Source: Thermococcus stetteri (GTDB lineage Archaea > Methanobacteriota_B > Thermococci > Thermococcales > Thermococcaceae). From it: a DNA stretch of 64,000 bases. Each line of letters starts with the position of its first letter. Position 1 is the first letter of the stretch. This document shows positions 39,916 through 48,617 of this stretch, piece by piece. The stretch is from assembly GCF_017873335.1 (NCBI RefSeq), contig NZ_JAGGKB010000002.1, forward strand, positions 1 to 64,000. Reading direction: 5' to 3'. The translations under genes were made by a program, and so were the position numbers. A model generated the notes under the pieces. The model was not told where the DNA came from and made no database searches. It worked only from the letters and a program-made list of their open reading frames with translations.

Positions 39916-42269
39916 TGAGGAGGAGGGGCTTTTTCATAAACTCCGCTGTCATAGTCCTAATAATCCCTCTTCTTCTCCTTTTGGCAACCTATGAAGATGT
40001 TTCCTCTTTTATAGTCCACTCCCAGAGCGTCAGAGTTCAATCGGAGAGGACATACAACGTGGTTAATTCTGTCACTCTGGACTTCCAGAAAGCTCTGAAG
40101 ATATCGGGAAAGAGGGCATTGGTCGCTGCCGTTGATTACGTGGTGAACACGGGTAACTTCCTTAACACCGATGCCGACAAGGCTATTAAAGAACTTGTCC
40201 TTCAAGGTCAGTTGCCTGGTGTGAATTATGATTTTGATAGAGTTATGAAAGATCAAAGCATCAAGACATGGGTGAGTAATATATCTGCTATTCTGAAATC
40301 CCAGGGTTTCAGAGTTCAGGAATCTCCTGATGAGGTTATTAACAACATTGACATGACAGTTGCACTCCTCGATGCTTTTACCGTTGTGATAAAGGCAAGG
40401 ATAACCAATATAACAATAGTTGACATGCTCGGACAAGTTGTTTACCAGGGTCCAATACCCTCTTCGGGAGACTATCTTTACGCTTTTATAGATATTAATG
40501 GCCTCGAGGACCCACTTCACTCCGCAAAATCTAGGGGCAAATATTTCAGATCAATACAGGCCTGTGAGTATCCGTATCCCAAGCTAATACCTCCGTTTTC
40601 ACTGGCAAACGGTACCGGACAGGGGAGTGGGGTTGTCGTTGGAAGGTTTGGAACAGAGCTGGAGTACAATTTAACTCATGTCTGGGATTTAGACAATGAT
40701 TACATCACAAACCTCACAATAAATGGGGTGAAGGTTACGACTGATGCGGTGATCCTCAAGAATGACGATAGAGGTGTGCTGGTACTTGGGAATGGAGAAT
40801 CAGAGGTTTCAAATTGGTGTTCCTCTCTTGGTTACAGAATAAACATAACTATCAGAAACGATGTTGGAATAAATCTGGACGATTACCAGATACCTCTTTT
40901 AATTTCAGATTCCAAGGGGTTCACAAGTGATATGCTCAACTTCATCTTTTCTCATACTCAGACAAGCTCTGATTCAGACGTTTTCAGAAAGGGCGCTTCA
41001 GTTGAGATATACGACTCAAACTGCAATCCCGTTCCATTCTGGATTGAATACTGGGATCCCGATAATAAAAAGGCCTTGATATGGATAAGGGATACAATAC
41101 CCAAGGGGGCTCAAGAGACGTACTCCCTCTACTTTGGTTCAGGTGCACTAACTAAGGGAAATGGAGAAACAGTGTTTGAATTTTTTACTGGCAATATTAC
41201 TATCAATGGGGGCGATGAGGTTCCATATTTGCTCACTGCATCTCCTTTAAATCTCAATGGAGGATTTGCAGTTAGATTCCGGATGAAAGCTGATGGCGAT
41301 TACTCTGACTGGGATAGCGGTATTGGTGTTGAGGATTCTAGTGGTAGAGTCCTCCTATTTACTGATGATACTACTAAAAGCGGGGATGGGCTGGCTATCC
41401 ATAGGCCGTGGTGGAGGTACTTGTCATATACTACTGCTAGATATCCAATAACTACATATCATGTATACGAAGCATTGATGAAGCCTTATTCAAGTACTGA
41501 GAAAGACTCCAAGTTTAAAGACATAACTGATATGAGAGTCAATGATGATTACACGCGAAACTGGCAGGATCCTCTTACCAATATTTACCTCGTTACGGAT
41601 AGTGAGAAAAAGAAGAGAAAGACAACCTATGAGTGGGTGCTAGTTAGAAAATATGATATCTCTTCTGACCTACTGGAGGATCCAAACTTCAATGGAATAA
41701 ACTTCTACTGGAGAACCACCACCCTCGACGAAGTTATTGAAAGAAAACCAAGCAACCCTGGTTCCCCGGGTGGTATGACCAGTGCATCAGTCTATGACCT
41801 CCAGCCGCTAATTGACTGCCTCCTTGGGAACCGCTACTTTGCCATCGAGGACGGCTGGTCTTTCTTCGAGCGCCTGGAAGGCGGTACCCACAACCATAAT
41901 AGGTATGTCCGGCTGGCCCATCAGATGCAGGACAAACTCGATTACAAGCCTGAGAAGGGATACTACCCGATAGGACTTGTCAGCTTTATGATACCACACG
42001 CGGTTTACGACGAGAGGCTCTTTAATGTCATGAGCTCCAACGGAATACCCGTCGAGGAAGGTCAGAGCAGTGCGGACTACTACTTCCTCGACTACTACTT
42101 TGGAAGCGGCCCCAAAGTCAGTGGAAACAGGGTTTGGGGTATCTCAAGGGGCAGTTCACCGCTAATTGGGAACCTGGGGGAGATACCCTTCTTCCTCGAC
42201 AAGACAACCGCATGCGAGCTACTGGGCTGGCAGGGTGCACTCCAGTTGGCGGGTTACAACTGTTCGTGA
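39915..42269 (+). CDS. Pilin-like surface protein 6 with DUF2341-like domain
   Basis: Largest of the set, 784 residues. MRRRGFFINSAVIVLIIPLL has the basic start and hydrophobic helix but no +5 acid. A segment near 300-420 (GYRINITIRNDVGINLDDYQ, then WIEYWDPDNKKALIWIRD and YSLYFGSG) matches the DUF2341 pattern found in archaeal surface and binding proteins. The last 150 residues form another domain (DGWSFFERLEGGTHNHNRYV). The codon use is AT-richer in the middle third than at the end. It may be the outermost or ligand-binding component. Confidence 0.7.
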   Translation: MRRRGFFINSAVIVLIIPLLLLLATYEDVSSFIVHSQSVRVQSERTYNVVNSVTLDFQKALKISGKRALVAAVDYVVNTGNFLNTDADKAIKELVLQGQLPGVNYDFDRVMKDQSIKTWVSNISAILKSQGFRVQESPDEVINNIDMTVALLDAFTVVIKARITNITIVDMLGQVVYQGPIPSSGDYLYAFIDINGLEDPLHSAKSRGKYFRSIQACEYPYPKLIPPFSLANGTGQGSGVVVGRFGTELEYNLTHVWDLDNDYITNLTINGVKVTTDAVILKNDDRGVLVLGNGESEVSNWCSSLGYRINITIRNDVGINLDDYQIPLLISDSKGFTSDMLNFIFSHTQTSSDSDVFRKGASVEIYDSNCNPVPFWIEYWDPDNKKALIWIRDTIPKGAQETYSLYFGSGALTKGNGETVFEFFTGNITINGGDEVPYLLTASPLNLNGGFAVRFRMKADGDYSDWDSGIGVEDSSGRVLLFTDDTTKSGDGLAIHRPWWRYLSYTTARYPITTYHVYEALMKPYSSTEKDSKFKDITDMRVNDDYTRNWQDPLTNIYLVTDSEKKKRKTTYEWVLVRKYDISSDLLEDPNFNGINFYWRTTTLDEVIERKPSNPGSPGGMTSASVYDLQPLIDCLLGNRYFAIEDGWSFFERLEGGTHNHNRYVRLAHQMQDKLDYKPEKGYYPIGLVSFMIPHAVYDERLFNVMSSNGIPVEEGQSSADYYFLDYYFGSGPKVSGNRVWGISRGSSPLIGNLGEIPFFLDKTTACELLGWQGALQLAGYNCS

Positions 42270-42279
42270 GGTGAGATCA

Positions 42280-43035
42280 ATGGACATTGAGGAGCTCCTA
42301 TACAGAGTCGGTGAGCTTGTAGAGGACACGGTAAAGCGGCTTGGATCTTCGACAGTTCGTTTTCTGTTTCCCCGTCCTTCTAAAGTTCCTCCTAGTTCCA
42401 GTGCCTTAGTCCGCCTATTTAAAAAGGCCCTTACGCCGCATGAAATTTTGAGTTTGCGGGTGCAGTTAGCTTTCTTGGCATACCTGGTCGTTGCGCTGAT
42501 TTTAGTCTTTCTAAATCTCCCCTGGATTTTCCTCGCTGTGAGTTTGCTCTATATCCTCTACCTCCGCTATCTTCTCGTGACATATCAGGAGTTTATTCTG
42601 GAATATTCCGCGTACAAGACCTTCTATTTTTGGCTGTCTATTATTGCAATTTTTGCCTACGGCGGGTACTTTGCGGTTAGAAAGTACGCCTTCAGCCCCT
42701 ATCATTTTTACCTGTATATCCTTTTGGTCTTAGCTGTAGTACTGTCTTTCCGCTATTACTTCAAGTCCCGCTACGGCAGGGACTACACCTACGGTGTCGT
42801 TGAAGAAGTCAAGAACGACCTGGTTAAAGTCTTCGTCCACGACGACATAGCGGCAAACGTTAAACCCGGCTACTACTGGGTGCCAGCGGTTCCCGATGCG
42901 GAGCCAGGCCTCGTGGTTAAGCTCCTCGTTGAGGAGAGGGCGTTCAGGAGCGCTAGACCAGTGAGAATACTGGAAGTGTATCTAGAGAGTCAATCTTCCC
43001 AGACCGAGACCGAACCAAAGGAGGAGACCGAGTGA
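42280..43035 (+). CDS. DUF2101-like multi-pass membrane protein
   Basis: Protein of 251 residues: a short amphipathic N-terminus (MDIEELLYRVGELVEDTVKR), four likely membrane helices (about 66-170), and a soluble beta-type C-terminus (VVEEVKNDLVKVFVHDDIAA, AVPDAEPGLVVKLLVEERAF). The layout fits DUF2101. GGTGAG precedes ATG 42280, 10 bases after the last pilin-like gene, so it closes the operon. It could serve as membrane platform or quality-control factor; no ATPase partner is encoded nearby. Confidence 0.75.
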   Translation: MDIEELLYRVGELVEDTVKRLGSSTVRFLFPRPSKVPPSSSALVRLFKKALTPHEILSLRVQLAFLAYLVVALILVFLNLPWIFLAVSLLYILYLRYLLVTYQEFILEYSAYKTFYFWLSIIAIFAYGGYFAVRKYAFSPYHFYLYILLVLAVVLSFRYYFKSRYGRDYTYGVVEEVKNDLVKVFVHDDIAANVKPGYYWVPAVPDAEPGLVVKLLVEERAFRSARPVRILEVYLESQSSQTETEPKEETE

Positions 43036-43265
43036 AGTATCAGGAGATATATCGAGTGCTCCGGCTCGATTAGGTTGGTCTTTGCGAAGCCTTCTCCTTC
43101 TTTTTCAATTCGGAGGGCTTCAACGCCTTTTTTCGTTGGTGTTATCGTGAGGGCCTCGTTTTCTTCCTCTAACTGGTAGCCAATTCCCTCGCATACTTTC
43201 CTCATGAATTTCTTAAATTCACACCATTTCTGTATTGAAGTATTATAATAAATTGTGTGTCCCAT
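42990..43265 (-). CDS. Small conserved hypothetical protein
   Basis: Protein of 91 residues, MGHTIYYNTSIQKWCEFKKF, followed by RKVCEGIGYQLEEENEALTITP and a C-terminal hydrophobic stretch. The alternation of strands and helices resembles Thermococcales small proteins that begin MGYTLYY. A minus-strand TATA-like CTTTTTAAAG near 43292-43301 lies about 27 bases before the ATG, so the mRNA is probably leaderless. It overlaps the 3' end of the DUF2101-like gene by 46 bases. No function can be given. Confidence 0.65.
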   Translation of the reverse strand: MGHTIYYNTSIQKWCEFKKFMRKVCEGIGYQLEEENEALTITPTKKGVEALRIEKEGEGFAKTNLIEPEHSIYLLILHSVSSFGSVSVWED

Positions 43266-43363
43266 AATACATCAAAAAAGAGTAATTCTAAACTTTAAAA
43301 AGTTTTTGCCAAAACCCTCCGGGACATTTTTAACGGCTTTGACATAGGGATGTCGGTGGTTGT

Positions 43364-44014
43364 ATGGAGGGAGTAGTTGAGTTTCTCAAGTACCTGATAC
43401 TTCTCTACGGCGGCTTATTTGCAATAACAAATCCCGTGGGAGCAGTTCCCGTCTTTTTGAGCGTTACTCATGACCTGTCTTGGAGGGAGCGAAGGGAAAT
43501 AGCGTCTAAGACCTCCATATCCGTAGTGGTGACCCTCGTGGTGTTCGCCCTCCTCGGGCAGTGGATATTCAAGTTCTTTGGCTCCAGCACCGACGCGTTT
43601 GCTATCGCCGGTGGGATACTCCTCTTCAGGATGGCCCTCGAGATGCTCTCTGGAAAGCTCTCGTCGGTAAAGATAAGCAACGAAGAAACCGAGGAGTTCA
43701 GCGAGGAAGTTGTAACGCTTGAGGAAGTGGCAATAATTCCGCTTGCAATCCCCCTTATCTCAGGCCCTGGAGCTATAACGACTGTGATGCTCTACATGGC
43801 CCAAAGCATGACCAACCTTCAGAGGCTCGCTGTGATCCTGACGATAGTCCTGATTGGGATCACCGTCTGGCTTGTCCTCTGCTCTGCCAACAGGATAAAG
43901 GCTCGGCTTGGGAGGGTTGGGATCAAGGTGATGACGAGGATGATGGGTTTGATCTTAACTTCGATGGCCGTTCAGATGATAATCAACGGCATAAAGGGTG
44001 CGTTTGGACTTTAG
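43364..44014 (+). CDS. MarC-family transporter (SnatA-like, small neutral amino acids)
   Basis: Integral membrane protein of 216 residues with six predicted helices and the MarC motifs: FAITNPVGAVPVFLSVT in helix 1 and PLAIPLISGPGAITTVM in the second half. The Thermococcus KS-1 homologue SnatA carries glycine and alanine. GGTGGTTG precedes the ATG. It is a single-gene unit divergent from the small gene at 42990. Confidence 0.9.
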   Translation: MEGVVEFLKYLILLYGGLFAITNPVGAVPVFLSVTHDLSWRERREIASKTSISVVVTLVVFALLGQWIFKFFGSSTDAFAIAGGILLFRMALEMLSGKLSSVKISNEETEEFSEEVVTLEEVAIIPLAIPLISGPGAITTVMLYMAQSMTNLQRLAVILTIVLIGITVWLVLCSANRIKARLGRVGIKVMTRMMGLILTSMAVQMIINGIKGAFGL

Positions 44015-44064
44015 GACGTCAACGTTTATAACTCCCGCCTCCTACTAACACTGGAGGTACAAAA

Positions 44065-44319
44065 ATGAAGGTTACCCTTGAAGTTACGTTTCGGATGGGC
44101 GGTGTCGATTTTAGAGGACACCGCTGGGATGGCGACACCTTAGTCTTTGAGTTCGAGCGCCGCGGAGATGCCTACATCCAGGTTCTCAGCGACAGAAAGG
44201 TTGAAGTCGATGTTGAGAAGAGGCCCAAAAAGGTCGTCGTTGAACTTCACACAAAGGAAGGTACGAAGACCTACGAGGCCTTTGAGCGGGACGGCGTTTA
44301 CATGGCCGCGGAGCTTTGA
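44065..44319 (+). CDS. Small beta-rich conserved hypothetical protein
   Basis: Protein of 84 residues with alternating charged and hydrophobic residues (MKVTLEVTFRMGGVDFRGHR, VEVDVEKRPKKVVVELHTKE) suggesting a small beta sheet or barrel. TATA-like GTTTATAACT at 44023-44032 and ribosome site GGAGGTAC support expression. No family recognised; cytosolic. Confidence 0.7.
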   Translation: MKVTLEVTFRMGGVDFRGHRWDGDTLVFEFERRGDAYIQVLSDRKVEVDVEKRPKKVVVELHTKEGTKTYEAFERDGVYMAAEL

Positions 44320-44389
44320 GGTTGCGTATTTCTTGTGGGCCTCTCAAACTTTTTAAGTACGTGAACGTTAGCTCTTTCTGGTGGTGCCC

Positions 44390-44602
44390 ATGTTCATGGC
44401 AGAGTTCAAGCTCCGCTTTGGAGACAGGAAGTGGTATGTAAGAAGAATAATCGAGGCTGAGAGCCTTGAAGAGGCCGAAGAAAAGGCCAGACGCTACGCC
44501 GAGCTGATGAATAGAGGCGAAGTAACCTGGGAGCTCAGCTACGTCATTGAGTCAAAGAGGCCTCTCATAGTCGGAGACGAGGAGCTGAAAAAGCTTGCTT
44601 AA
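44390..44602 (+). CDS. Small conserved hypothetical protein
   Basis: Protein of 70 residues from ATG 44390 (MFMAEFKLRFGDRKWYVRRI). ESLEEAEEKARRYAELMNRG forms an amphipathic helix and SYVIESKRPLIVGDEELKKL the end. ATG 44396 is an alternative with better spacing from GGTGGTG. It overlaps the end of the convergent asparaginase gene by 4 bases. Function unknown. Confidence 0.65.
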   Translation: MFMAEFKLRFGDRKWYVRRIIEAESLEEAEEKARRYAELMNRGEVTWELSYVIESKRPLIVGDEELKKLA

Positions 44603-45585
44603 CTCCCACGGATCTCGCCCGCAATGTTCCATTCCATAGTTCTTCTAATTTCTTCTAAGTCCTTGGTATGTCCCAGCGCCCACATGAGCTTTGTCAAAGT
44701 CGCCTCCTTTGTCATGTCCCCCGCGGGAATCACGCCGGCTTCAAGGGCCCTTCTCCCCACCTCATAGCGCGTGAGGTCAACCCCTCCGTAAAGGGCCTGC
44801 GTTGTCATGACAACGGGTTTTTCCCTGGCAGTCTCAGAAACTACTCTTAGGAGGTTTCTGCCCCTGTAGGGAATTCCTCCGGCCCCGTAACCTTCGAGGA
44901 CGATTCCATTAGCGGTTCTAGAGAGTGCCCTGAGAACCTCTGGTGAAAGCCCCGGAGTAAGTCTTATGTGGACGACGTTCGGGTCAAGCTCCGGATCAAA
45001 CAATGGTTCGCCATTTCCAATTCTGGGCCTGTGTCTAACTAGGACTTCGTCGCCCTTCACGTATGCCACGTCGGGATAGTTGATGCTCTGAAAGGCGTTG
45101 AGACCAAGGGAGTGAACCTTAGAAACGCGCGTCCCGAGCATTATCTTGTCCATGAAAGCTACGTATATCCCGGGAAACCCCTTCCCTGCAAAGGTGAGTG
45201 CCGTTCTGAGGTTCCTTGGTGCGTCGCTGTTCGGTTCGGTTATCGGGAGCATTGAACCAGTCAGGACGACCGGCACCGGTGGATTCCTTATCATGAAGCT
45301 CAGTGCGGAGGAAGTGTAGGCGAGGGTGTCGGTACCGTGTGTTATCACTATGCCGTCGTATTCATTAAAGGCTTCGAAAACTGCCCTCCCTATAGTTACC
45401 CAGTCTTCGGGCTGTATAAGGGTGCTATCTAAGTTCAAGATGTCCTGTGTCTCTATCTTGACCCCGTCTTCTTTCTTAATCCCCGCCAGCTGGAGGATAT
45501 CGTCTGCGCTAAGGGTGGCCTTGTAGCCCATTTCCGTCCTGGCACTAGCTATCGTGCCCCCCGTCCCGAGAACTAGAATTTTCAT
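44599..45585 (-). CDS. L-asparaginase (type I)
   Basis: Hydrolyses asparagine to aspartate and ammonia. The 328 residues carry both threonine motifs, LGTGGTIAS (T11) and ITHGTDTLAY (T85, D86), and the catalytic Lys in TRVSKVH (K156). Length and layout match the characterised Thermococcus and Pyrococcus enzymes. It has its own AT-rich promoter region (45586-45674, shared with the end of the MFS gene). Confidence 0.95.
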   Translation of the reverse strand: MKILVLGTGGTIASARTEMGYKATLSADDILQLAGIKKEDGVKIETQDILNLDSTLIQPEDWVTIGRAVFEAFNEYDGIVITHGTDTLAYTSSALSFMIRNPPVPVVLTGSMLPITEPNSDAPRNLRTALTFAGKGFPGIYVAFMDKIMLGTRVSKVHSLGLNAFQSINYPDVAYVKGDEVLVRHRPRIGNGEPLFDPELDPNVVHIRLTPGLSPEVLRALSRTANGIVLEGYGAGGIPYRGRNLLRVVSETAREKPVVMTTQALYGGVDLTRYEVGRRALEAGVIPAGDMTKEATLTKLMWALGHTKDLEEIRRTMEWNIAGEIRGS

Positions 45586-45674
45586 GTCCCCACCCGCATC
45601 TCCTACGCTCTTCCCTTTTTAGTCTTTTTGACAAAAAATATGAAAATATTGGGAAAAAATTTGTCACAATGACA

Positions 45675-46871
45675 TTAGCGCTCGCGGATGAAGAACATGA
45701 GGACAAGCGCCAGAAGGTTCATCGCCGAGGAAAAGAGGAAGCTGTAAGTTAGGGAGTACGTCTTCCACAGGTAACCGGCTATCACTGACGCGGGAAGCAC
45801 GAAGAGGCCAAAGACGGTGTGATACGCCCCTATTATCGTGCCCTTCTCGTAGTCCTTGGAGAGGTCTGCCATGTAAGCCCGTGGAACGGTGTCTTCAATC
45901 GCTATGTAAAGGCCATAGAGAACGAATGCTCCTATCAACGTTGCTAGTCCCTGGGCGTAGGCGAAGGCCAGGGAAGCGAGGGCAGCAACGGCAAAGCCAG
46001 CAGTTATCATTCTCTTCTTTCCGAACCTGTCTGAGTAGAGGCCTATTGGGTATGCCGAGAGCGCGTAGATTGTGTTGAAAAGCGCATAGAAGGCCATTCC
46101 CTGAACGACCGTGTAGCCAAGCTCCTCGGCCTTCCAGAGTGTGAACGCATAGCTGTACCTTCCCAGCGCTCCCACCGCGACAACCGCGAGGAAGAGCTGA
46201 AGGCTCCTGTCCCTGAGCGTTGAGATTCCGGTTATCTTCTTCTTAACTTCCCTGCCCCTGTCTTTCACGAAGAGTACAATGACGATGAGCGAGACCAGCC
46301 CTGGAACTGCCGACAGCAGGAAAACATAGCGGTAGGCCTTTTCAACGGGCAGGCTTTCAAGGAGCTTGAGGAGCCCTATGGCGACGAGCGGACCCGTAAC
46401 GGCCCCAAGTGTGTCCATCATCCTGTGGAAGCCGAAGGACTTCCCTAGCTTGCCCCTCTCGCTTGACTCAGCTATTAGAGCGTCCCTTGGTGCGGTTCTT
46501 ATTCCCTTGCCTACTCTGTCAAGCGCTCTGAGCGTTAAAAAATCCCACCATGAGCGGGTAAATGCCAAAGCACCCTTGGCGAAGGTTGAGAGTGTATATC
46601 CTATAAAGACGAATGTCTTCCTCTTTCTAAAGCGGTCGCTGACGTAACCGAACGCCACCTTGAAGAGGGAGCTCATGCTCTCTATGGCACCCATTATGGA
46701 GCCGCTGATGAGCTTGCCCTCCCCGAGGACGTCGGTTAGATAGCTCGGCACTATCGGGCTTATCATCTCGCTGCTCATGTCGTTAAGGAAGCTGACTATT
46801 CCGAGCAGGAAGACGTTCCAACTTATCCCGAAGATCTTTCGCTCCGTTTTGTCCCCATCTCCGTTTTTCAT
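45675..46871 (-). CDS. Major facilitator superfamily transporter
   Basis: Protein of 398 residues with about 12 membrane helices. The MFS loop motif appears twice (GYVSDRFRKRK after helix 2 and GLYSDRFGKKR after helix 8), and RALDRVGKGIRTAPRDALIAE is the helix 4-5 motif of a drug or metabolite exporter subgroup. It follows a PadR regulator by 3 bases on the same strand, so the pair likely forms an efflux operon controlled by PadR. Confidence 0.9.
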   Translation of the reverse strand: MKNGDGDKTERKIFGISWNVFLLGIVSFLNDMSSEMISPIVPSYLTDVLGEGKLISGSIMGAIESMSSLFKVAFGYVSDRFRKRKTFVFIGYTLSTFAKGALAFTRSWWDFLTLRALDRVGKGIRTAPRDALIAESSERGKLGKSFGFHRMMDTLGAVTGPLVAIGLLKLLESLPVEKAYRYVFLLSAVPGLVSLIVIVLFVKDRGREVKKKITGISTLRDRSLQLFLAVVAVGALGRYSYAFTLWKAEELGYTVVQGMAFYALFNTIYALSAYPIGLYSDRFGKKRMITAGFAVAALASLAFAYAQGLATLIGAFVLYGLYIAIEDTVPRAYMADLSKDYEKGTIIGAYHTVFGLFVLPASVIAGYLWKTYSLTYSFLFSSAMNLLALVLMFFIRER

Positions 46872-46874
46872 GGC

Positions 46875-47183
46875 TCACTCCTCCAGAAGTTCTGAACATA
46901 GCTCCCAGACTTTCTTCCTAGCCTCTTCAAGGAGCTCCTCACCTTTGGACGTCGCCCTGTAAAGGCGAACACGCTTTCTGTTTTTGACTTCCCATTTACT
47001 TTTTAGCAGACCCATCTCCTCCATCCTGTGGAGGAGAGGATAGATCGTGCCAGGACTCACGTTGTAGCCGTGTCTTTTCAGCTCCTCCATCATAATTGAG
47101 CCAGTTACCTCCCCCTTGCTCGCATGGTGAAGTACATGAATCCCCATGAAGCCGAGGATAATTCGCCTTATCATATCGAACAC
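46875..47183 (-). CDS. PadR-family transcription regulator
   Basis: Protein of about 100 residues: RRIILGFMGIHVLHHASKGE, then the PadR winged-helix core HGYNVSPGTIYPLLHRMEEM and a coiled C-terminal helix for dimerisation. The start is GTG 47183 or ATG 47174. Both are inside a 28-bp dyad at 47174-47201, and TATA-like CTTTTATAC (minus, 47208-47216) predicts transcription starting at about the start codon, so the mRNA may be leaderless. It should repress itself and the MFS gene until a ligand binds. Confidence 0.9.
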   Translation of the reverse strand: MFDMIRRIILGFMGIHVLHHASKGEVTGSIMMEELKRHGYNVSPGTIYPLLHRMEEMGLLKSKWEVKNRKRVRLYRATSKGEELLEEARKKVWELCSELLEE

Positions 47184-47201
47184 CGATATCGGTTTTCGAT
47201 A
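47174..47201. promoter_or_regulatory. 28-bp dyad operator at the padR start
   Basis: TATCGA, then AC, the perfect palindrome ACCGATATCGGT (47182-47193), TT and TCGATA form one dyad in which 13 of 14 base pairs are symmetric (mismatch at 47181/47194). It covers the expected transcription start and first codons of padR. The length and position fit an operator for the PadR dimer itself. The divergent membrane gene starts 49 bases away, so it may be co-regulated. Confidence 0.65.
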
Positions 47202-47249
47202 AAAATGTATAAAAGGATTTCTGCCTAATTACCACTGAGGGACAGCAAG

Positions 47250-47723
47250 ATGTTCAGATCACTCTCAGTACTTTCTGCAACCACTGGAATGCTAATAGTG
47301 GTAGTGGAACTGCTGATGGTCCTTCACGCTAGATTTTCCACTCTGTCCCTTTTCATCGAGGGCGGGGACAGATACGTGTCCTTTGGCCTGCTGATAGTTA
47401 CCCTCCTTCTCTACTCTCCAGTGCCCCTGTCATTTTTCCTGCTCGCTGGCCTCATCCATCCAGGGGAAATTAAGTACCTGAAAGCAATCAGCCCCTTCCT
47501 AACTGCTGTTGCCGTTGTGAGTCTGGCCATCTCAGTGCTAATGGCGCTTCGCATGGATGTGCTCGGTTTTCTCTCCTTTCTAACAGTGGCCCTCTTTTCA
47601 GCTTCTCTCGTCAGAAAAGAAAGGCTTCATAAGAGTGAAAAGTTCAAACCCCTGGCCTGGAGCCTCACAGCCCTCTGCGTTCTCCAGGCTATTTTGTTTG
47701 GAGCGTTGCTTTTGCTTCCTTAA
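47250..47723 (+). CDS. Four-helix membrane protein, unknown
   Basis: Protein of 157 residues, almost all hydrophobic, with four predicted membrane helices (for example LSVLSATTGMLIVVVELLMV and AWSLTALCVLQAILFGALLL) and a short basic loop RKERLHKSEKFK. The start follows GAGGGAC. It is divergent from padR and may share its operator. No family recognised. Confidence 0.7.
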   Translation: MFRSLSVLSATTGMLIVVVELLMVLHARFSTLSLFIEGGDRYVSFGLLIVTLLLYSPVPLSFFLLAGLIHPGEIKYLKAISPFLTAVAVVSLAISVLMALRMDVLGFLSFLTVALFSASLVRKERLHKSEKFKPLAWSLTALCVLQAILFGALLLLP

Positions 47724-48112
47724 TCCTTCTCGAGCACGTGCCTTTCCAGAACGTAGCAGTGGAAAGTTCCCTCGAACACCTTCTCGTCTTTTTCGTTTAA
47801 CACTTCAGCTTCCACTATCTTCTTCCTTCCTAGGTCTTCCCTTATTCTGGCCTTAGCCATAAGTCTCTCCCCTGCCCTCACGGGCTTGAGGAACCTCACT
47901 TCCGCTTTTCCTAGGACGACCGTCGGCTCGTTGACGGCCAGCATAGCCGCATAATCTGCAAGACCAAAGGTGAAGCCTCCGTGGACGAGTCCGTATTCGT
48001 CAACGGCCATCTCCTCAGTCGTTTTCAGAACTACCTCCGCTTCGGGCGGTCCAACTTTCACGGGCTTCCCGAGAAGACTCTCGGAGGCGAGCTTATGCGT
48101 GCGTATCTCCAT
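47720..48112 (-). CDS. Hotdog-fold thioesterase (PaaI-like)
   Basis: Protein of 130 residues: GLVHGGFTFGLADYAAMLAV is the hotdog helix with the HGG motif of acyl-CoA thioesterases, and GKAEVRFLKPVRAGERLMAKARI the central strand region. Substrate unknown. The start is ATG 48112, after GGTGGTCAGG; the longer upstream frame is antisense to the next gene. TATA-like TTTATTAAATC at 48126-48136 may serve both directions. Confidence 0.85.
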   Translation of the reverse strand: MEIRTHKLASESLLGKPVKVGPPEAEVVLKTTEEMAVDEYGLVHGGFTFGLADYAAMLAVNEPTVVLGKAEVRFLKPVRAGERLMAKARIREDLGRKKIVEAEVLNEKDEKVFEGTFHCYVLERHVLEKD

Positions 48113-48155
48113 CCTGACCACCAGGTTTATTAAATCTAAAGAAGTAATAAGTTTG

Positions 48156-48563
48156 ATGGATATGCACCCGCTCGAGGAGGCTATCAAGATTAAAAGCTCC
48201 GCCGAGTTCACGAGGAGTGAGCTAGTCGGCATTCTCAGCTTCAGACTCAGGAGAATGTCGCCTACTGAGGCCAAGACGGCCATCGAGGAGTGGATTGAGG
48301 AAGGGCTCTTGGAGGAAAGGGAGGGAAAGCTCTTTGCCGTCGTTGAAAAGCTGGAAGAGAAGAAAGAGGCGGGCTCTCTTCTTGGCGAGATAGTGACCTA
48401 TATAGCCCGCTCCCTTGAATGGAGTGAGCTTGAGGTCATTGAGGGTATCAAAAGGATGCGCGAGCGCTACGGAGACCTTGACGAGGTTATTCTCGCCTAT
48501 CTGTTTGGCATGGAGAGGGGAGTTGACATGTCGAAGTTCAGGGACAGGCTTCCCGAGTTCTGA
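48156..48563 (+). CDS. DUF2240-family protein
   Basis: Protein of 135 residues with a winged-helix-like N-terminus (EFTRSELVGILSFRLRRMSP, EWIEEGLLEEREG) and a C-terminal helical part (YGDLDEVILAYLFGMERGVD). The pattern fits archaeal DUF2240 proteins of unknown function. A TATA-like box about 20-30 bases before ATG 48156 and no ribosome site suggest a leaderless mRNA; ATG 48162 is an alternative. Divergent from the thioesterase. Confidence 0.75.
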   Translation: MDMHPLEEAIKIKSSAEFTRSELVGILSFRLRRMSPTEAKTAIEEWIEEGLLEEREGKLFAVVEKLEEKKEAGSLLGEIVTYIARSLEWSELEVIEGIKRMRERYGDLDEVILAYLFGMERGVDMSKFRDRLPEF

Positions 48564-48617
48564 GTCCCGTTTAACCCTTTTAAGTTTCAATGGCGAATAT
48601 ACAGTTGGTGAGGCTCG

